Below are positions 54,308 to 63,280 of a DNA stretch of 64,000 nucleotides, piece by piece (positions within the stretch are counted from its first letter, which is position 1; each line of letters begins with the position of its first letter). The notes beneath the pieces are model-generated. The model did not search any database. It was not told the origin of the DNA and worked only from the letters and a program-made list of their open reading frames with translations. A program made the translations under genes and the position numbers. Location: positions 434,001-498,000 of the forward strand of contig NZ_CP072426.1 of the NCBI RefSeq assembly GCF_017742995.1. The letters are read 5' to 3'. The DNA comes from Pseudoalteromonas viridis. Lineage in GTDB: Bacteria; Pseudomonadota; Gammaproteobacteria; Enterobacterales; Alteromonadaceae.

Positions 54308-56560
54308 TTATTGGTTAACGACAGATTTTATTGTGCCAGATGCGGTGTTCTCGTCCAGCAAATTCAAATCAAAGTCAAACTCGTCAACGCGGATCGCTTT
54401 TTCACGCTTGCGGTTATAATCGATCAACTGTGCGTATTCGGTCTCATTGATAACCTTAGCAATCAGGGCGTTATCCAACGTTTCGTAAAAGCGTACACCC
54501 GCTTTGATTTCTCGTTTTTTAAGTGCTTTTTTAACTTTACCCAGTAAGTCCAGACACGCAATTTTGGCTTTATAGGCCTGCTCGTTGATGTCATGCCCAT
54601 CGCCCGCTTGAGGCTTAACCAGGTGTGTAAGTTGCGCTTTGAACGCGGTATCTAGCTGTGCCGCCGTCGCCAGTTCACGTACCAAGTCGTCGTTGATCTG
54701 TGGCATTGAATGGCTGAACTGCATTGTCAGCACGCGCATAAACTTACGTGTACCTGATGCCGGGAAGTTATCCAGGAATTTGTGCAGCGCCTGCTCCGCT
54801 TCAACCAACGCATAGCGTGTCGCGTAGTGGAAATAAGGTGCTGCGGCTTCACGGTCAGTTACAGCTACTTTCTGCTCGTAATATTTAATTGAAGCCATAG
54901 CCGCGTATAGATAGCTCATCACATCGCCCAAGCGCGCAGATAGCATCTCAGCTTGCTTAAGCTTACCGCCCAACACCAGCAAGGAGAAATCAGCATAAAC
55001 AGCCAGCTTAGCAGAAAGACGCTGCGCCGCCTTCTCGTAAGGTTGTACTTCAGGCAGACTCGACTTGCTACTTGCGGTAAATGGCAGCACACCCAGTTTA
55101 AAAGCACGCAGACTGTTCGCGACACTGTAGCCCACTGTTTGACGCAAAATCTTGTTAAAGGTTTTGTCGGCGTTCGCTTCTTCGCTGTGAATTGCTTCAA
55201 CCATAGATTGCAGGTATGGGTGACAGCGCATTACACCCTGACCAAAAATCATCAAGTTACGGGTTAGTATGTTGGCGCCTTCTACCGTAATTGCGATAGG
55301 CTGAGCAACATAACCACTGGCCAGCGTATTTTGCGGACCATTCTGGATAGCTTTACCGGCCAGAATATCCATTGCGGAGTCCAGTACGTCACGACCAGTT
55401 TCCGTCATGTGATATTTCGCAATCGCAGTTACGACTGACGGTTTCAGACCCATGCCCAGACCTTCTGTGGTCAATACACGCATGGCTTCTTGCAGGTAGG
55501 TTTTACCAGCAATATCGGCCAGCTTTTCCTGAATACCTTCAAACTGACCGATGGCCAGACCAAACTGTTCACGCACCGCGGCATATTCAGAGGCTGATTT
55601 TAGTGCAACCTGGCTGGTAGATACACCCAGCGCAGGCAATGAAATACCACGACCAGCGCCCAAACAGCTAACCAGCATTTGCCAGCCTCGACCAATATTC
55701 TGCTGGCCACCGATAATGAAGTCCATTGGAATAAAGACTTTTTCGCCACGTGTAGTACCGTTGTAGAAACGGATCCCCATAGGATCATGACGATTGCCCA
55801 GCTCAACACCTGGGTGCGATTTAGGGATCAGGGCACAGGTGATCCCCAGTGACTCTTTGCCACCGAGTAACCCTTGCGGGTCAAACACTTTAAATGCCAG
55901 GCCCAGTACCGTCGCGATAGGCGCAAGAGTGATGTAACGCTTATCCCAGGTAACTTCCAGACCCAGTACTTCTTCGCCGTTGTACTGACCTTTAGTAACA
56001 ATACCTTGGTCAGGAATACCACCGGCATCCGAACCTGCTTCAGGGCTGGTCAATGCAAAACATGGGATATCTGTGCCATTGGCAAGGCGCGGCAAGTAGT
56101 GTGCCTGCTGCTCTTTGGTACCGTAGTGCATCAGCAGTTCACCCGGACCAAGTGAGTTAGGGACCATTACAGTCACGGCAACAGCCGAAGACTTGGTTGC
56201 GATAGTGCCCACTATGGTTGAATTCGCATAAGGGCTAAATTCTCTGCCACCGTACTCTTTAGGGATGATCAAAGAGAAGAAACGCTCTTTTTTCAAAAAT
56301 TCAAGGATATGCTCTGGCAAATGCTTTTCGTTCTGTATCACAGAATCGTCGATCATCGCCATTAGCTCTTGCACAGGACCATCCAAAAACGCTTGCTCTT
56401 CACTGCTCAATTTGGCTTCCGGTACCGCACGCAATGCGTCGAAGTCTGGTTTCCCGCGATAGATAGAGCCTTCAAGCCATACATCACCCGCATCGAGTGC
56501 CTCTTGTTCAGTCACCGAAATGCTTGGCAATATTTTTCTTAGTTGTGTTCTTAAACTCAT
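54308..56560 (-). CDS. fadE: Acyl-CoA dehydrogenase FadE
   Basis: First enzyme of fatty-acid beta-oxidation; FAD-linked dehydrogenation of acyl-CoA. The 750-residue protein belongs to the long gamma-proteobacterial FadE type (E. coli 814): acyl-CoA dehydrogenase core (about 60-500) with SLIIPKEYGGREFSPYANS, PCFALTSPEAGSDAGG and REQFGLAIGQFEGIQEKL, then the extra C-terminal helical domain. A longer frame reaches 56605, but ATG 56560 (MSLRTQLRK) follows a GATGAG site. A FadR-like 17-mer overlaps that site, so fatty-acid control is likely. Terminator follows. Confidence 0.94.
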   Translation of the reverse strand: MSLRTQLRKILPSISVTEQEALDAGDVWLEGSIYRGKPDFDALRAVPEAKLSSEEQAFLDGPVQELMAMIDDSVIQNEKHLPEHILEFLKKERFFSLIIPKEYGGREFSPYANSTIVGTIATKSSAVAVTVMVPNSLGPGELLMHYGTKEQQAHYLPRLANGTDIPCFALTSPEAGSDAGGIPDQGIVTKGQYNGEEVLGLEVTWDKRYITLAPIATVLGLAFKVFDPQGLLGGKESLGITCALIPKSHPGVELGNRHDPMGIRFYNGTTRGEKVFIPMDFIIGGQQNIGRGWQMLVSCLGAGRGISLPALGVSTSQVALKSASEYAAVREQFGLAIGQFEGIQEKLADIAGKTYLQEAMRVLTTEGLGMGLKPSVVTAIAKYHMTETGRDVLDSAMDILAGKAIQNGPQNTLASGYVAQPIAITVEGANILTRNLMIFGQGVMRCHPYLQSMVEAIHSEEANADKTFNKILRQTVGYSVANSLRAFKLGVLPFTASSKSSLPEVQPYEKAAQRLSAKLAVYADFSLLVLGGKLKQAEMLSARLGDVMSYLYAAMASIKYYEQKVAVTDREAAAPYFHYATRYALVEAEQALHKFLDNFPASGTRKFMRVLTMQFSHSMPQINDDLVRELATAAQLDTAFKAQLTHLVKPQAGDGHDINEQAYKAKIACLDLLGKVKKALKKREIKAGVRFYETLDNALIAKVINETEYAQLIDYNRKREKAIRVDEFDFDLNLLDENTASGTIKSVVNQ

Positions 56561-56564
56561 AATA

Positions 56565-56581
56565 AACTCATCCGACCAGAT
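56565..56581 (-). promoter_or_regulatory. FadR-like operator at the fadE start
   Basis: The 17-mer ATCTGGTCGGATGAGTT (minus strand) closely matches E. coli FadR sites as I recall them (fadD site AGCTGGTATGATGAGTT; consensus half ANCTGGTC). It begins 4 bases before the fadE ATG and includes its ribosome site, so bound repressor would lie downstream of the promoter. Confidence 0.6.
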
Positions 56582-56773
56582 TGATATAGTTACATTACGG
56601 CACAAAATTCCGTTTAGATCAATTACTCTACGCTACTTTTTAACGGGTTTTTTACTGAAAGGTCTGAGTTGTTTAAAAAATTTCTAAATAATTAATAGCT
56701 TACAGGTGTTCGCTGAATTGAATTTTTTGAGTATTTTTTATACTAAAAAACGTGTCGAAGAGAAAACTTTCGC

Positions 56774-56793
56774 TGCCCGCCGTTGCACGGGCA
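56774..56793 (-). other. Hairpin 3' of ybaK
   Basis: TGCCCG / CGGGCA stem of 6 bp, 8-base loop, about 25 bases past the ybaK stop. A short T stretch occurs further on, so it is at best a weak terminator. Confidence 0.35.
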
Positions 56794-56817
56794 CGGATTG
56801 GATAAACAACAGAAGCT

Positions 56818-57276
56818 CTAAAAATCAGCAACCTGAGCTGAACACAGTGCTTTAATCGTATCAGGATTGAGTGCTAACTCCAGACCGCGTCGACCACCGC
56901 TAACATAGATGACCTCATAATCAAGTGCGGAACTGTGCAGCATCACGGGTAAGCGTTTTTTGTGTGCAAACGGGCTGATCCCGCCTAACTGATAACCCGT
57001 TGCATTTTCGGCCTGCTGCTGCGTTGCAAGCTGCGCCTTTTTACCCTTGCAGCTCTTAGCAAAAGCTTTTAAATCAACCAGTTGAGTAGAGGGCGTAACG
57101 GCAACAACGAGTCGGCCATCAACACTGATAACCAGAGTTTTAAACACTTGTTGCGGTGCCAAAGCCAACGCCTCTGTCGCCTCCTGAGCAAAATCTGTGA
57201 TGCCCGGGTCGTGGTCAAATTTAAGTATGTTGAAGTCTGCTTTGTGCTTATTGAGTAGTTGGATAGCGGGTGTCAT
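56818..57276 (-). CDS. ybaK: Cys-tRNA(Pro)/Cys-tRNA(Cys) deacylase YbaK
   Basis: Trans-acting proofreading enzyme that hydrolyses Cys mischarged onto tRNA(Pro). The 152 residues match YbaK/EbsC length. The conserved lysine is in QVFKTLVISVDGRLVVAV, and YQLGGISPFAHKKRLPVML and YVSGGRRGLELALNP are family signatures. It is a single gene, transcribed away from the 57422 gene, with a weak hairpin at its end. Confidence 0.93.
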   Translation of the reverse strand: MTPAIQLLNKHKADFNILKFDHDPGITDFAQEATEALALAPQQVFKTLVISVDGRLVVAVTPSTQLVDLKAFAKSCKGKKAQLATQQQAENATGYQLGGISPFAHKKRLPVMLHSSALDYEVIYVSGGRRGLELALNPDTIKALCSAQVADF

Positions 57277-57421
57277 GCCTTATCGTCCTGTACCTGGCTG
57301 TCTTAAAAAATTCAATGGGGTGTCATAGAGAATAACCCCAATTTAGGGTAGACAAAACGTCAAACTAGACTAAAGTCTAATTACCTCTACACGCACAGTA
57401 TTATTGCGCCGGGGAGTCGTT

Positions 57422-57643
57422 ATGAGCAAGCACCTTGTTCGTATCGCAGCCGTTTGTGCGGTTAGCTACGTGGCATTATCTTTTTTGACTAATGAGTATT
57501 ACTTTTGGGAAAGCAGTGTGGCCTGTACGTCCAAGTGCAAACGATTGGGCTGTACCGATGGACTTCTTTTAACAGGGCACAGTCGAACAGTGCTGGCATG
57601 TAAATGCACTGGGGATATGGATCATCTCATGCTGTTAAACTGA
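57422..57643 (+). CDS. Small membrane-anchored Cys-rich protein
   Basis: A 73-residue protein of unknown family. Residues about 6-22 form one hydrophobic segment, then a polar tail with Cys35, Cys39, Cys44 and a CxC pair (Cys60, Cys62); the spacing C-x3-C-x4-C then C-x-C could bind metal or form disulphides if exported. ATG 57422 (MSKHLV) has a strong GGGGAG site at seven bases, supporting real translation; the frame could start at 57404 but without such a site. A terminator follows at once. Confidence 0.7.
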   Translation: MSKHLVRIAAVCAVSYVALSFLTNEYYFWESSVACTSKCKRLGCTDGLLLTGHSRTVLACKCTGDMDHLMLLN

Positions 57644-57644
57644 G

Positions 57645-57678
57645 AGAAAACGGCGCCGTTAAGCGCCGTTTGTTTTTC
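57645..57678. terminator. Bidirectional terminator before dnaJ end
   Basis: AAACGGCGC / GCGCCGTTT, 9-bp stem, CGTTAA loop, then GTTTTT. Serves the small rightward gene and probably the leftward dnaKJ transcript (A run on the left). Confidence 0.88.
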
Positions 57679-57712
57679 TTAAAAATAAGCTGAAAACACG
57701 TTAAACGCGTAC

Positions 57713-58843
57713 TTACTTAGTCAGGTCATCAAAGAACTTTTTAACACCGTCAAAGAAACCCTGCGCTTTTGGACGATTTTTGCCAGCGTCGCTGCCCATG
57801 CTCTCTTCAAGCTCTTTCAGTAGCTCTTTCTGTCTGTCGTTCAGATTAACCGGTGTTTCGATTACGACTTTACAGATCAAGTCACCAACAGCACCGCTGC
57901 GCACAGACTTCACGCCTTTACCGCGCATTCTGAACATTTTTCCTGTCTGGCTTTCAGAAGGCACTTTGAGGTTTGCTCTGCCATCAAGCGTCGGTACTTC
58001 AATTTCCCCGCCTAACGCTGCTGTGGTGTAGCTGATAGGTACTTCGCAGTAAAGGTTATTACCATCACGGACAAAAATCGGGTGCTCTCTCACGCTCACC
58101 TGAACATACAGGTCACCAGCTGGCGCACCGTGCATACCCGCTTCGCCCTCTCCTGACAATCTGATACGATCACCGGTATCAACGCCGGCAGGGATTTTAA
58201 CAGACAGAGTTTTGGTCTTCTCAACGCGACCCTGACCATGACAACTATCACAGGGGTCAGAGATAACCTGGCCGCTACCCTGACAGGTAGGACAGGTTTG
58301 TTGCACGGCAAAAAAGCCCTGGCGCATTTGCACCTGGCCTGCACCGTGACAGGTAGAACAGGTCTTAGGCTTAGACCCAGACTTTGCACCGCTGCCATCA
58401 CAAGGCTTACAGGACACCCAGGTCGGAACCTGGATCTCGACTTCTTTGCCTCGTACCGCATCTTCCAGGCTCAGATCCAGGCTGTAGCGCAAGTCTGCTC
58501 CGCGCTGTTGGCGTGACTGACGTCTGCCGCCTCCAAAAATATCACCGAATACGTCCCCGAAAATGTCACCAAAATCAGCACCGCCGCCAAATCCACCATG
58601 GCCTGCACCACCGTTTTGTTCAAAGGCAGCATGGCCGTATTGATCATACATCTGGCGTTTTTGACTATCAGTTAAGACTTCGTAGGCTTCTTTTACTTCC
58701 TTAAATTTTGCTTCCAGCTCAGCATCGCCCGCCGTTCTGTCTGGGTGATACTTCATTGCAAGGCGTTTATAGGCCTTTTTAATCTCACGTTCACCGGCGT
58801 CTTTTGATACCCCAAGAACGTCGTAATAGTCTTGTTTTGACAT
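57713..58843 (-). CDS. dnaJ: Chaperone DnaJ
   Basis: Hsp40 co-chaperone that delivers substrates to DnaK and stimulates its ATPase. The 376 residues match E. coli DnaJ exactly in architecture: J domain (1-70, HPD in KYHPDRTAG), Gly/Phe-rich linker ([19 protein letters not shown]), four CxxCxGxG-type zinc repeats ([42 protein letters not shown]) and the C-terminal substrate domain. ATG 58843 ([11 protein letters not shown]) is the conserved start; an extension to 58876 is not. It follows dnaK by 225 bp. Confidence 0.97.
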   Translation of the reverse strand: MSKQDYYDVLGVSKDAGEREIKKAYKRLAMKYHPDRTAGDAELEAKFKEVKEAYEVLTDSQKRQMYDQYGHAAFEQNGGAGHGGFGGGADFGDIFGDVFGDIFGGGRRQSRQQRGADLRYSLDLSLEDAVRGKEVEIQVPTWVSCKPCDGSGAKSGSKPKTCSTCHGAGQVQMRQGFFAVQQTCPTCQGSGQVISDPCDSCHGQGRVEKTKTLSVKIPAGVDTGDRIRLSGEGEAGMHGAPAGDLYVQVSVREHPIFVRDGNNLYCEVPISYTTAALGGEIEVPTLDGRANLKVPSESQTGKMFRMRGKGVKSVRSGAVGDLICKVVIETPVNLNDRQKELLKELEESMGSDAGKNRPKAQGFFDGVKKFFDDLTK

Positions 58844-59068
58844 AGTTCTCACACATCTTACTGAGCGATCAGCCACTATGATGACCGCCTGGCGAATAGG
58901 TGTTTAATTGTGCCACAGATGAGGCTTAGTGCCTCTGTTCTTCCACTTATCCGCTCTAATTTAAATACGTCAGAGCCTGCTTACCTTTGCCATTCGCGAG
59001 AACTTGAAGGATAAACAGGCCCTGTTTAGCACCTCAGGCTAGGCCTGTGTGCGCTTACAAGTCAACAA
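58844..59068 (-). other. dnaK-dnaJ spacer with two inverted repeats
   Basis: A 225-bp gap within the heat-shock operon, no gene seen. It holds a perfect 8-1-8 inverted repeat TAAACAGGCCCTGTTTA at 59012-59028 (as RNA, a 6-bp stem with 5-base loop) and GAGGC-TTAGT-GCCTC at 58921-58935. Neither has a T run. They may set relative dnaK/dnaJ mRNA levels. Confidence 0.5.
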
Positions 59069-60991
59069 TTACTTGTCGTCTTTTACTTCTTCAAACTCGG
59101 CATCTACTACATCGTCGTCAGCTTTGTTTGCTTGCTGTGCACCTGCATCAGCGCCGCCAGCTTGTTGCGCCTGCGCTTTCGCCTGAGCAATTTCCATTAG
59201 CTTCTGAGATTTTTCTGCAAGTGCCTGGGTCTTAGCATCGATTTCTTCTTTGCTTTCGCCTTTAATCGCTGTTTCCAGTTCAGACAGTGCCGCTTCAATC
59301 GCTGTTTTGTCGTCAGCAGGTAAGTCGTCGCCAGCTTCTTCTACTTGCTTGCGAGTCGCGTGAACCAAAGCGTCAGCCTGGTTACGAGCGCCTACCAGCT
59401 CTTCGAACTTCTTGTCTTCTTCAGCATTCGCTTCTGCATCACGAACCATGTTTTCGATTTCATCGTCGCTCAGACCTGAAGACGCTTGAATCGTGATCTT
59501 CTGCTCTTTACCTGTGTCTTTGTCTTTCGCAGATACATGCAAGATGCCATCCGCGTCAACGTCGAACGTTACTTCGATTTGCGGTACGCCGCGCTGTGCA
59601 GGACGAATACCTTCCAGGTTAAACTGGCCAAGAGACTTATTGTCGCTTGAACGCTTACGCTCACCTTGCAGTACATGAATCGTTACCGCAGACTGGTTGT
59701 CTTCCGCTGTTGAGAAAGTTTGCGACTTCTTAGTAGGAATAGTCGTGTTTTTCTCAATCAACGCAGTCATGACTTGACCCATAGTCTCAATACCCAGAGA
59801 CAGAGGACAAACGTCTAGCAGTAGTACGTCTTTTACGTCACCAGCAAGTACACCACCTTGAACCGCAGCACCAACGGCTACCGCTTCATCAGGGTTAACG
59901 TCTTTACGAGGCTCTTTACCAAAGAACTCAGCAACTTTCTTCTGTACCAGAGGCATACGTGTTTGACCACCCACCAGGATGATGTCATTAACGTCGCTTA
60001 CAGACAGATCTGCATCAGCCAGTGCACGCTTTAGCGGCTCGATAGACTGTGCAACCAGGTCTTCAACCAGTGATTCAAGTTTTGCACGCGTCAACTTCAC
60101 GTTCATGTGCTTAGGACCTGTTGCGTCAGCAGTAACATAAGGCAGGTTTACCTCAGTTTGCTGTGCAGATGAAAGCTCAATCTTCGCTTTTTCGGCAGCT
60201 TCTTTCACACGCTGCATTGCCAGCGGATCAGTCTTAAGGTCAATGCCCTGATCTTTCTTGAATTCAGCAACCAGGTAGTTGATTACGCGGTTATCGAAAT
60301 CTTCACCACCTAAGTGCGTGTCACCGTTAGTCGCCAGTACTTCGAATGTGTGCTCACCTTCAACTTCATCAATCTCGATGATTGAGATATCGAATGTACC
60401 ACCACCCAAGTCATATACTGCAACAACGTTGTCGCCTTGTTTTTTGTCCATACCGTAGGCAAGTGCCGCAGCTGTTGGCTCATTGATGATACGTTTTACA
60501 TCAAGACCAGCAATACGACCGGCATCTTTTGTTGCCTGACGCTGTGAGTCGTTGAAGTAAGCTGGAACAGTGATTACTGCTTCTGTTACTTCTTCGCCCA
60601 GGAAATCCTCGGCAGTCTTTTTCATTTTCTTCAGGACTTCAGCAGAAATCTGAGGTGCTGCACGCTTTTCGCCACGTACTTCAACCCAGGCATCGCCATT
60701 GTCTGCTTTAACAATCTTAAATGGCATGATGCCAATGTCGCGCTGTACTTCTTCGTCTTCAAAACGACGACCGATCAAACGCTTGATTGCATACAGTGTG
60801 TTCTGAGGGTTAGTCACAGCCTGACGTTTTGCCGGTTGACCTACTAGCGTTTCGCCCTCTTCGGTAAATGCAATAACCGATGGCGTTGTACGATCCCCTT
60901 CAGCGTTTTCGATAACGCGTGTCTTATCACCATCAAGTACCGCTACACAAGAGTTAGTAGTACCTAAATCGATTCCAATAATTTTACCCAT
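59069..60991 (-). CDS. dnaK: Chaperone DnaK (Hsp70)
   Basis: ATP-driven protein-folding chaperone, 640 residues. ATPase domain: [48 protein letters not shown]; linker DVLLLDV; substrate domain and lid follow, ending [11 protein letters not shown]. One oddity: the highly conserved linker-region [11 protein letters not shown] reads [14 protein letters not shown] 60991 has GGAGAAG eight bases ahead; the in-frame extension to 61012 is not conserved. A sigma-32-type promoter lies 51-78 bp upstream; dnaJ follows. Confidence 0.98.
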   Translation of the reverse strand: MGKIIGIDLGTTNSCVAVLDGDKTRVIENAEGDRTTPSVIAFTEEGETLVGQPAKRQAVTNPQNTLYAIKRLIGRRFEDEEVQRDIGIMPFKIVKADNGDAWVEVRGEKRAAPQISAEVLKKMKKTAEDFLGEEVTEAVITVPAYFNDSQRQATKDAGRIAGLDVKRIINEPTAAALAYGMDKKQGDNVVAVYDLGGGTFDISIIEIDEVEGEHTFEVLATNGDTHLGGEDFDNRVINYLVAEFKKDQGIDLKTDPLAMQRVKEAAEKAKIELSSAQQTEVNLPYVTADATGPKHMNVKLTRAKLESLVEDLVAQSIEPLKRALADADLSVSDVNDIILVGGQTRMPLVQKKVAEFFGKEPRKDVNPDEAVAVGAAVQGGVLAGDVKDVLLLDVCPLSLGIETMGQVMTALIEKNTTIPTKKSQTFSTAEDNQSAVTIHVLQGERKRSSDNKSLGQFNLEGIRPAQRGVPQIEVTFDVDADGILHVSAKDKDTGKEQKITIQASSGLSDDEIENMVRDAEANAEEDKKFEELVGARNQADALVHATRKQVEEAGDDLPADDKTAIEAALSELETAIKGESKEEIDAKTQALAEKSQKLMEIAQAKAQAQQAGGADAGAQQANKADDDVVDAEFEEVKDDK

Positions 60992-61041
60992 GTGAATCTT
61001 CTCCGACTTCAAAAATTCGTTGTTCTGTTAGATGACTTGAT

Positions 61042-61069
61042 AAATAGGGGCGGCAATTTGTAATTCAAG
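61042..61069 (-). promoter_or_regulatory. Sigma-32 (heat-shock) promoter of dnaK
   Basis: Minus strand CTTGAAT (minus 35) and CCCCTATTT (minus 10) separated by about 12-13 bases fit the RpoH consensus CTTGAAA / CCCCATnT. Positioned correctly ahead of dnaK. Confidence 0.85.
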
Positions 61070-61208
61070 CGTCACAACAAAAAAAAAGTGATTTTTTTTG
61101 AATTTTTTTCGCCATGCCGATTTTTTCATCAAAAAACGACGGAATTTGACTTTTCAAACCTGGTATGACCAGATATGGAGCATTAAAAACAAACCAAAAG
61201 TAAACACG

Positions 61209-62012
61209 ATGACATTTGATCAGCTTATTTCTCAGCCTGCCTTGCAAAACGCGCAGGCCCAACTTTCGTTACCAGCCAGCTGGGGCCAAGGCAGAACGGT
61301 GTTTGGCGGTCTTTCAGCGGCCCTGATGCTGCAAAGCATGTTGCATCAACTCACAGAGCAAGACAGACGCCTGCTTTCTTTTAGCTGTAATTTTGTTGGC
61401 CCGCTGTTGAGTGAAGAACCATTTGAGCTCAGCACGCAGCTGCTCAGATCAGGCAAAAATGCCACTCAAATGCAAACCACCATTACTCAGAATGACCAGG
61501 TCTGCCTTGTTGCACTGGCTTGTTTTGGTAAACCTCGTACATCGGCAATCACAGTACCCGCCGAAGATACCTGTACCTTAACAAAGCTCAATGACAAGCA
61601 AACGCTGCCTTATATAGACGGAGTAATGCCAGCCTTTATTCAGCACATCGACCTTAATCTGCAACAAGGCGCCCTGCCTTTTAGCTCGGCAAGCTCGAGT
61701 AACATAGGTGGTTGGATGAAATTCAAGGCACCTGCCGAGCCAAACTTATCAGTACTACATTTACTTGCACTGGCCGATGCCTGGCCACCCACATTGCTGC
61801 AATTGTGTAAAGGACCAACGCCTGCGAGCAGCATGTCTTGGTATATCGAGTTTTTAGATGATATTGCATTGCCGGGTGATGAGTGGTTTGCAATGGAGGC
61901 GGTGACACACCAGGCCGAGCATGGTTATGCCATTGAAGATGCTAAGCTCTTCTCACAGGACGGTAAACTGCTGGCACTGAGTAGGCAAACGGTCGCTGTA
62001 TTTGACAGTTGA
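61209..62012 (+). CDS. TesB-like acyl-CoA thioesterase (4HBT_3)
   Basis: A 267-residue double hot-dog protein: N-terminal half with WGQGRTVFGGLSAALMLQS and SFSCNFVGPLLSEEPFEL, C-terminal half with LADAWPPTLLQL and SSMSWYIEFL. This pattern fits the thioesterase-like superfamily near TesB, hydrolysing acyl-CoA. A longer frame begins at 61098 within the dnaK promoter zone, but the family start is ATG 61209; its ribosome site is weak. Divergent from dnaK, upstream of pqiA (stop TGA overlaps an in-frame TTG of the pqiA frame). Confidence 0.85.
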   Translation: MTFDQLISQPALQNAQAQLSLPASWGQGRTVFGGLSAALMLQSMLHQLTEQDRRLLSFSCNFVGPLLSEEPFELSTQLLRSGKNATQMQTTITQNDQVCLVALACFGKPRTSAITVPAEDTCTLTKLNDKQTLPYIDGVMPAFIQHIDLNLQQGALPFSSASSSNIGGWMKFKAPAEPNLSVLHLLALADAWPPTLLQLCKGPTPASSMSWYIEFLDDIALPGDEWFAMEAVTHQAEHGYAIEDAKLFSQDGKLLALSRQTVAVFDS

Positions 62013-62071
62013 TTAAAACGTCTGAGTCACTCACACTATGTGACAGGAGAAAGTTTAGGTATATTCAAATA

Positions 62072-63280
62072 GTGATAGTTGCCTGTCAGCATTGTGATTT
62101 TTTAGTATCCATACAAGATTTGGGCGAGCAGCAACGCGCTGTTTGCCCGCACTGTGGCAATGTGCTGGCCACCACTGTGCGCAACTATACTCAATGGATA
62201 GCCGCATTTAGCCTGTCCTCTATTATTTTTTTACTGCTGAGCCTGCAACCACACTTTATTTCTTACTCGCAGCACGGTCTTAAGCAAACCATCAGTTTGC
62301 TGGCGGCCATTATGCAACTTGCCGAACACTATAGTGTGTTTTTAGCTGCGTTATTAAGTACCAGTATCCTGATATTGCCCCTCTTAGCCAGTACCCTTAT
62401 TCTGTTAGTACATACACCCGTATGGCAAAAGCTAAACCCACACAACGCCCGGGCAGTCGCTAAGTTTATTATGGCGCTGCGACCACTCAACCTGGCCGAC
62501 ATTTTCCTGGTTGCCGTGCTGATCAGTGCGTTTAAGCTAACCACTTTTGCCGAAATCGAAGTGGGCCTTGGCTTTTGGGCATATATTTTGTTCGTACTAT
62601 GCTTTATTGAAACCCTGTCTTTGCTGAGTCAGCATCAGCTATGGCAACTGCAGCAAGCCCATTTTACCCCCACGATTGAGCACTGCGCCAAACGCGCCAG
62701 TACCCAGAACCTAAAACAATGTCATGTGTGTCAGCAGATCAGTCGCAGTGAGCACTGCCCGCGCTGCCTGGCCAAATTACGTTACCGTAAAAATAATTCT
62801 GTGGCGCGCAGCGCCGCCTGGATGCTCACCTCTTTGGTGTTTATGGTGCCCGCTCTGTCTTTTCCGATCATGGATACCATTAACCTGGGGCTACACACCC
62901 CGGCAACCATTTATAGTGGCGTAGAGGTGCTGTGGCAAAATGGCTCCTATCCCATCGCAATTGTGATTTTTATTGCCAGCATCTGCATTCCTCTGTTAAA
63001 AGCGGGTACGCTGTTTTATTTACTATATCGAGTGAGGCATCCGGTTAATCCAAAAGTGACCGCCAAATTTTACCGCGCGCTTGAGGCGGTGGGAAAATGG
63101 TCTATGATTGACGTTTTTGTCGTGATCCTCTTGGTTTCTCTTGTACAGCTTGGTACTGTACTGAGCGTAGAGCCACAGCCGGGTATCGTCTTTTTTACCG
63201 CCATGGTCATTTGTCAAATCTTCGCTGTGAACAATTTTGACCCTCGTTTACTTTGGGACTCTTTAAATAAATATGAATAA
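62072..63280 (+). CDS. pqiA: Paraquat-inducible protein A (PqiA family)
   Basis: Inner-membrane protein of the PqiA-PqiB-PqiC intermembrane lipid transport system. Two copies of the family module: zinc-finger-like CQHCDFLVSI and CPHCGN then four helices, and later CHVCQQISRSEHCPRC then four helices. The start is uncertain: the frame is open from TTG 62009, but GTG 62072 lies just before the first cysteine motif and fits the family N-terminus; I use it (402 residues). pqiB overlaps its stop by eight bases (ATGAATAA). Confidence 0.9.
   Translation: MIVACQHCDFLVSIQDLGEQQRAVCPHCGNVLATTVRNYTQWIAAFSLSSIIFLLLSLQPHFISYSQHGLKQTISLLAAIMQLAEHYSVFLAALLSTSILILPLLASTLILLVHTPVWQKLNPHNARAVAKFIMALRPLNLADIFLVAVLISAFKLTTFAEIEVGLGFWAYILFVLCFIETLSLLSQHQLWQLQQAHFTPTIEHCAKRASTQNLKQCHVCQQISRSEHCPRCLAKLRYRKNNSVARSAAWMLTSLVFMVPALSFPIMDTINLGLHTPATIYSGVEVLWQNGSYPIAIVIFIASICIPLLKAGTLFYLLYRVRHPVNPKVTAKFYRALEAVGKWSMIDVFVVILLVSLVQLGTVLSVEPQPGIVFFTAMVICQIFAVNNFDPRLLWDSLNKYE

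Noticed and set aside
61098..61208. N-terminal extension of the thioesterase
   Set aside because: The segment is not like the family, runs into the dnaK promoter zone and contains basic low-complexity codons; ATG 61209 is the better start.
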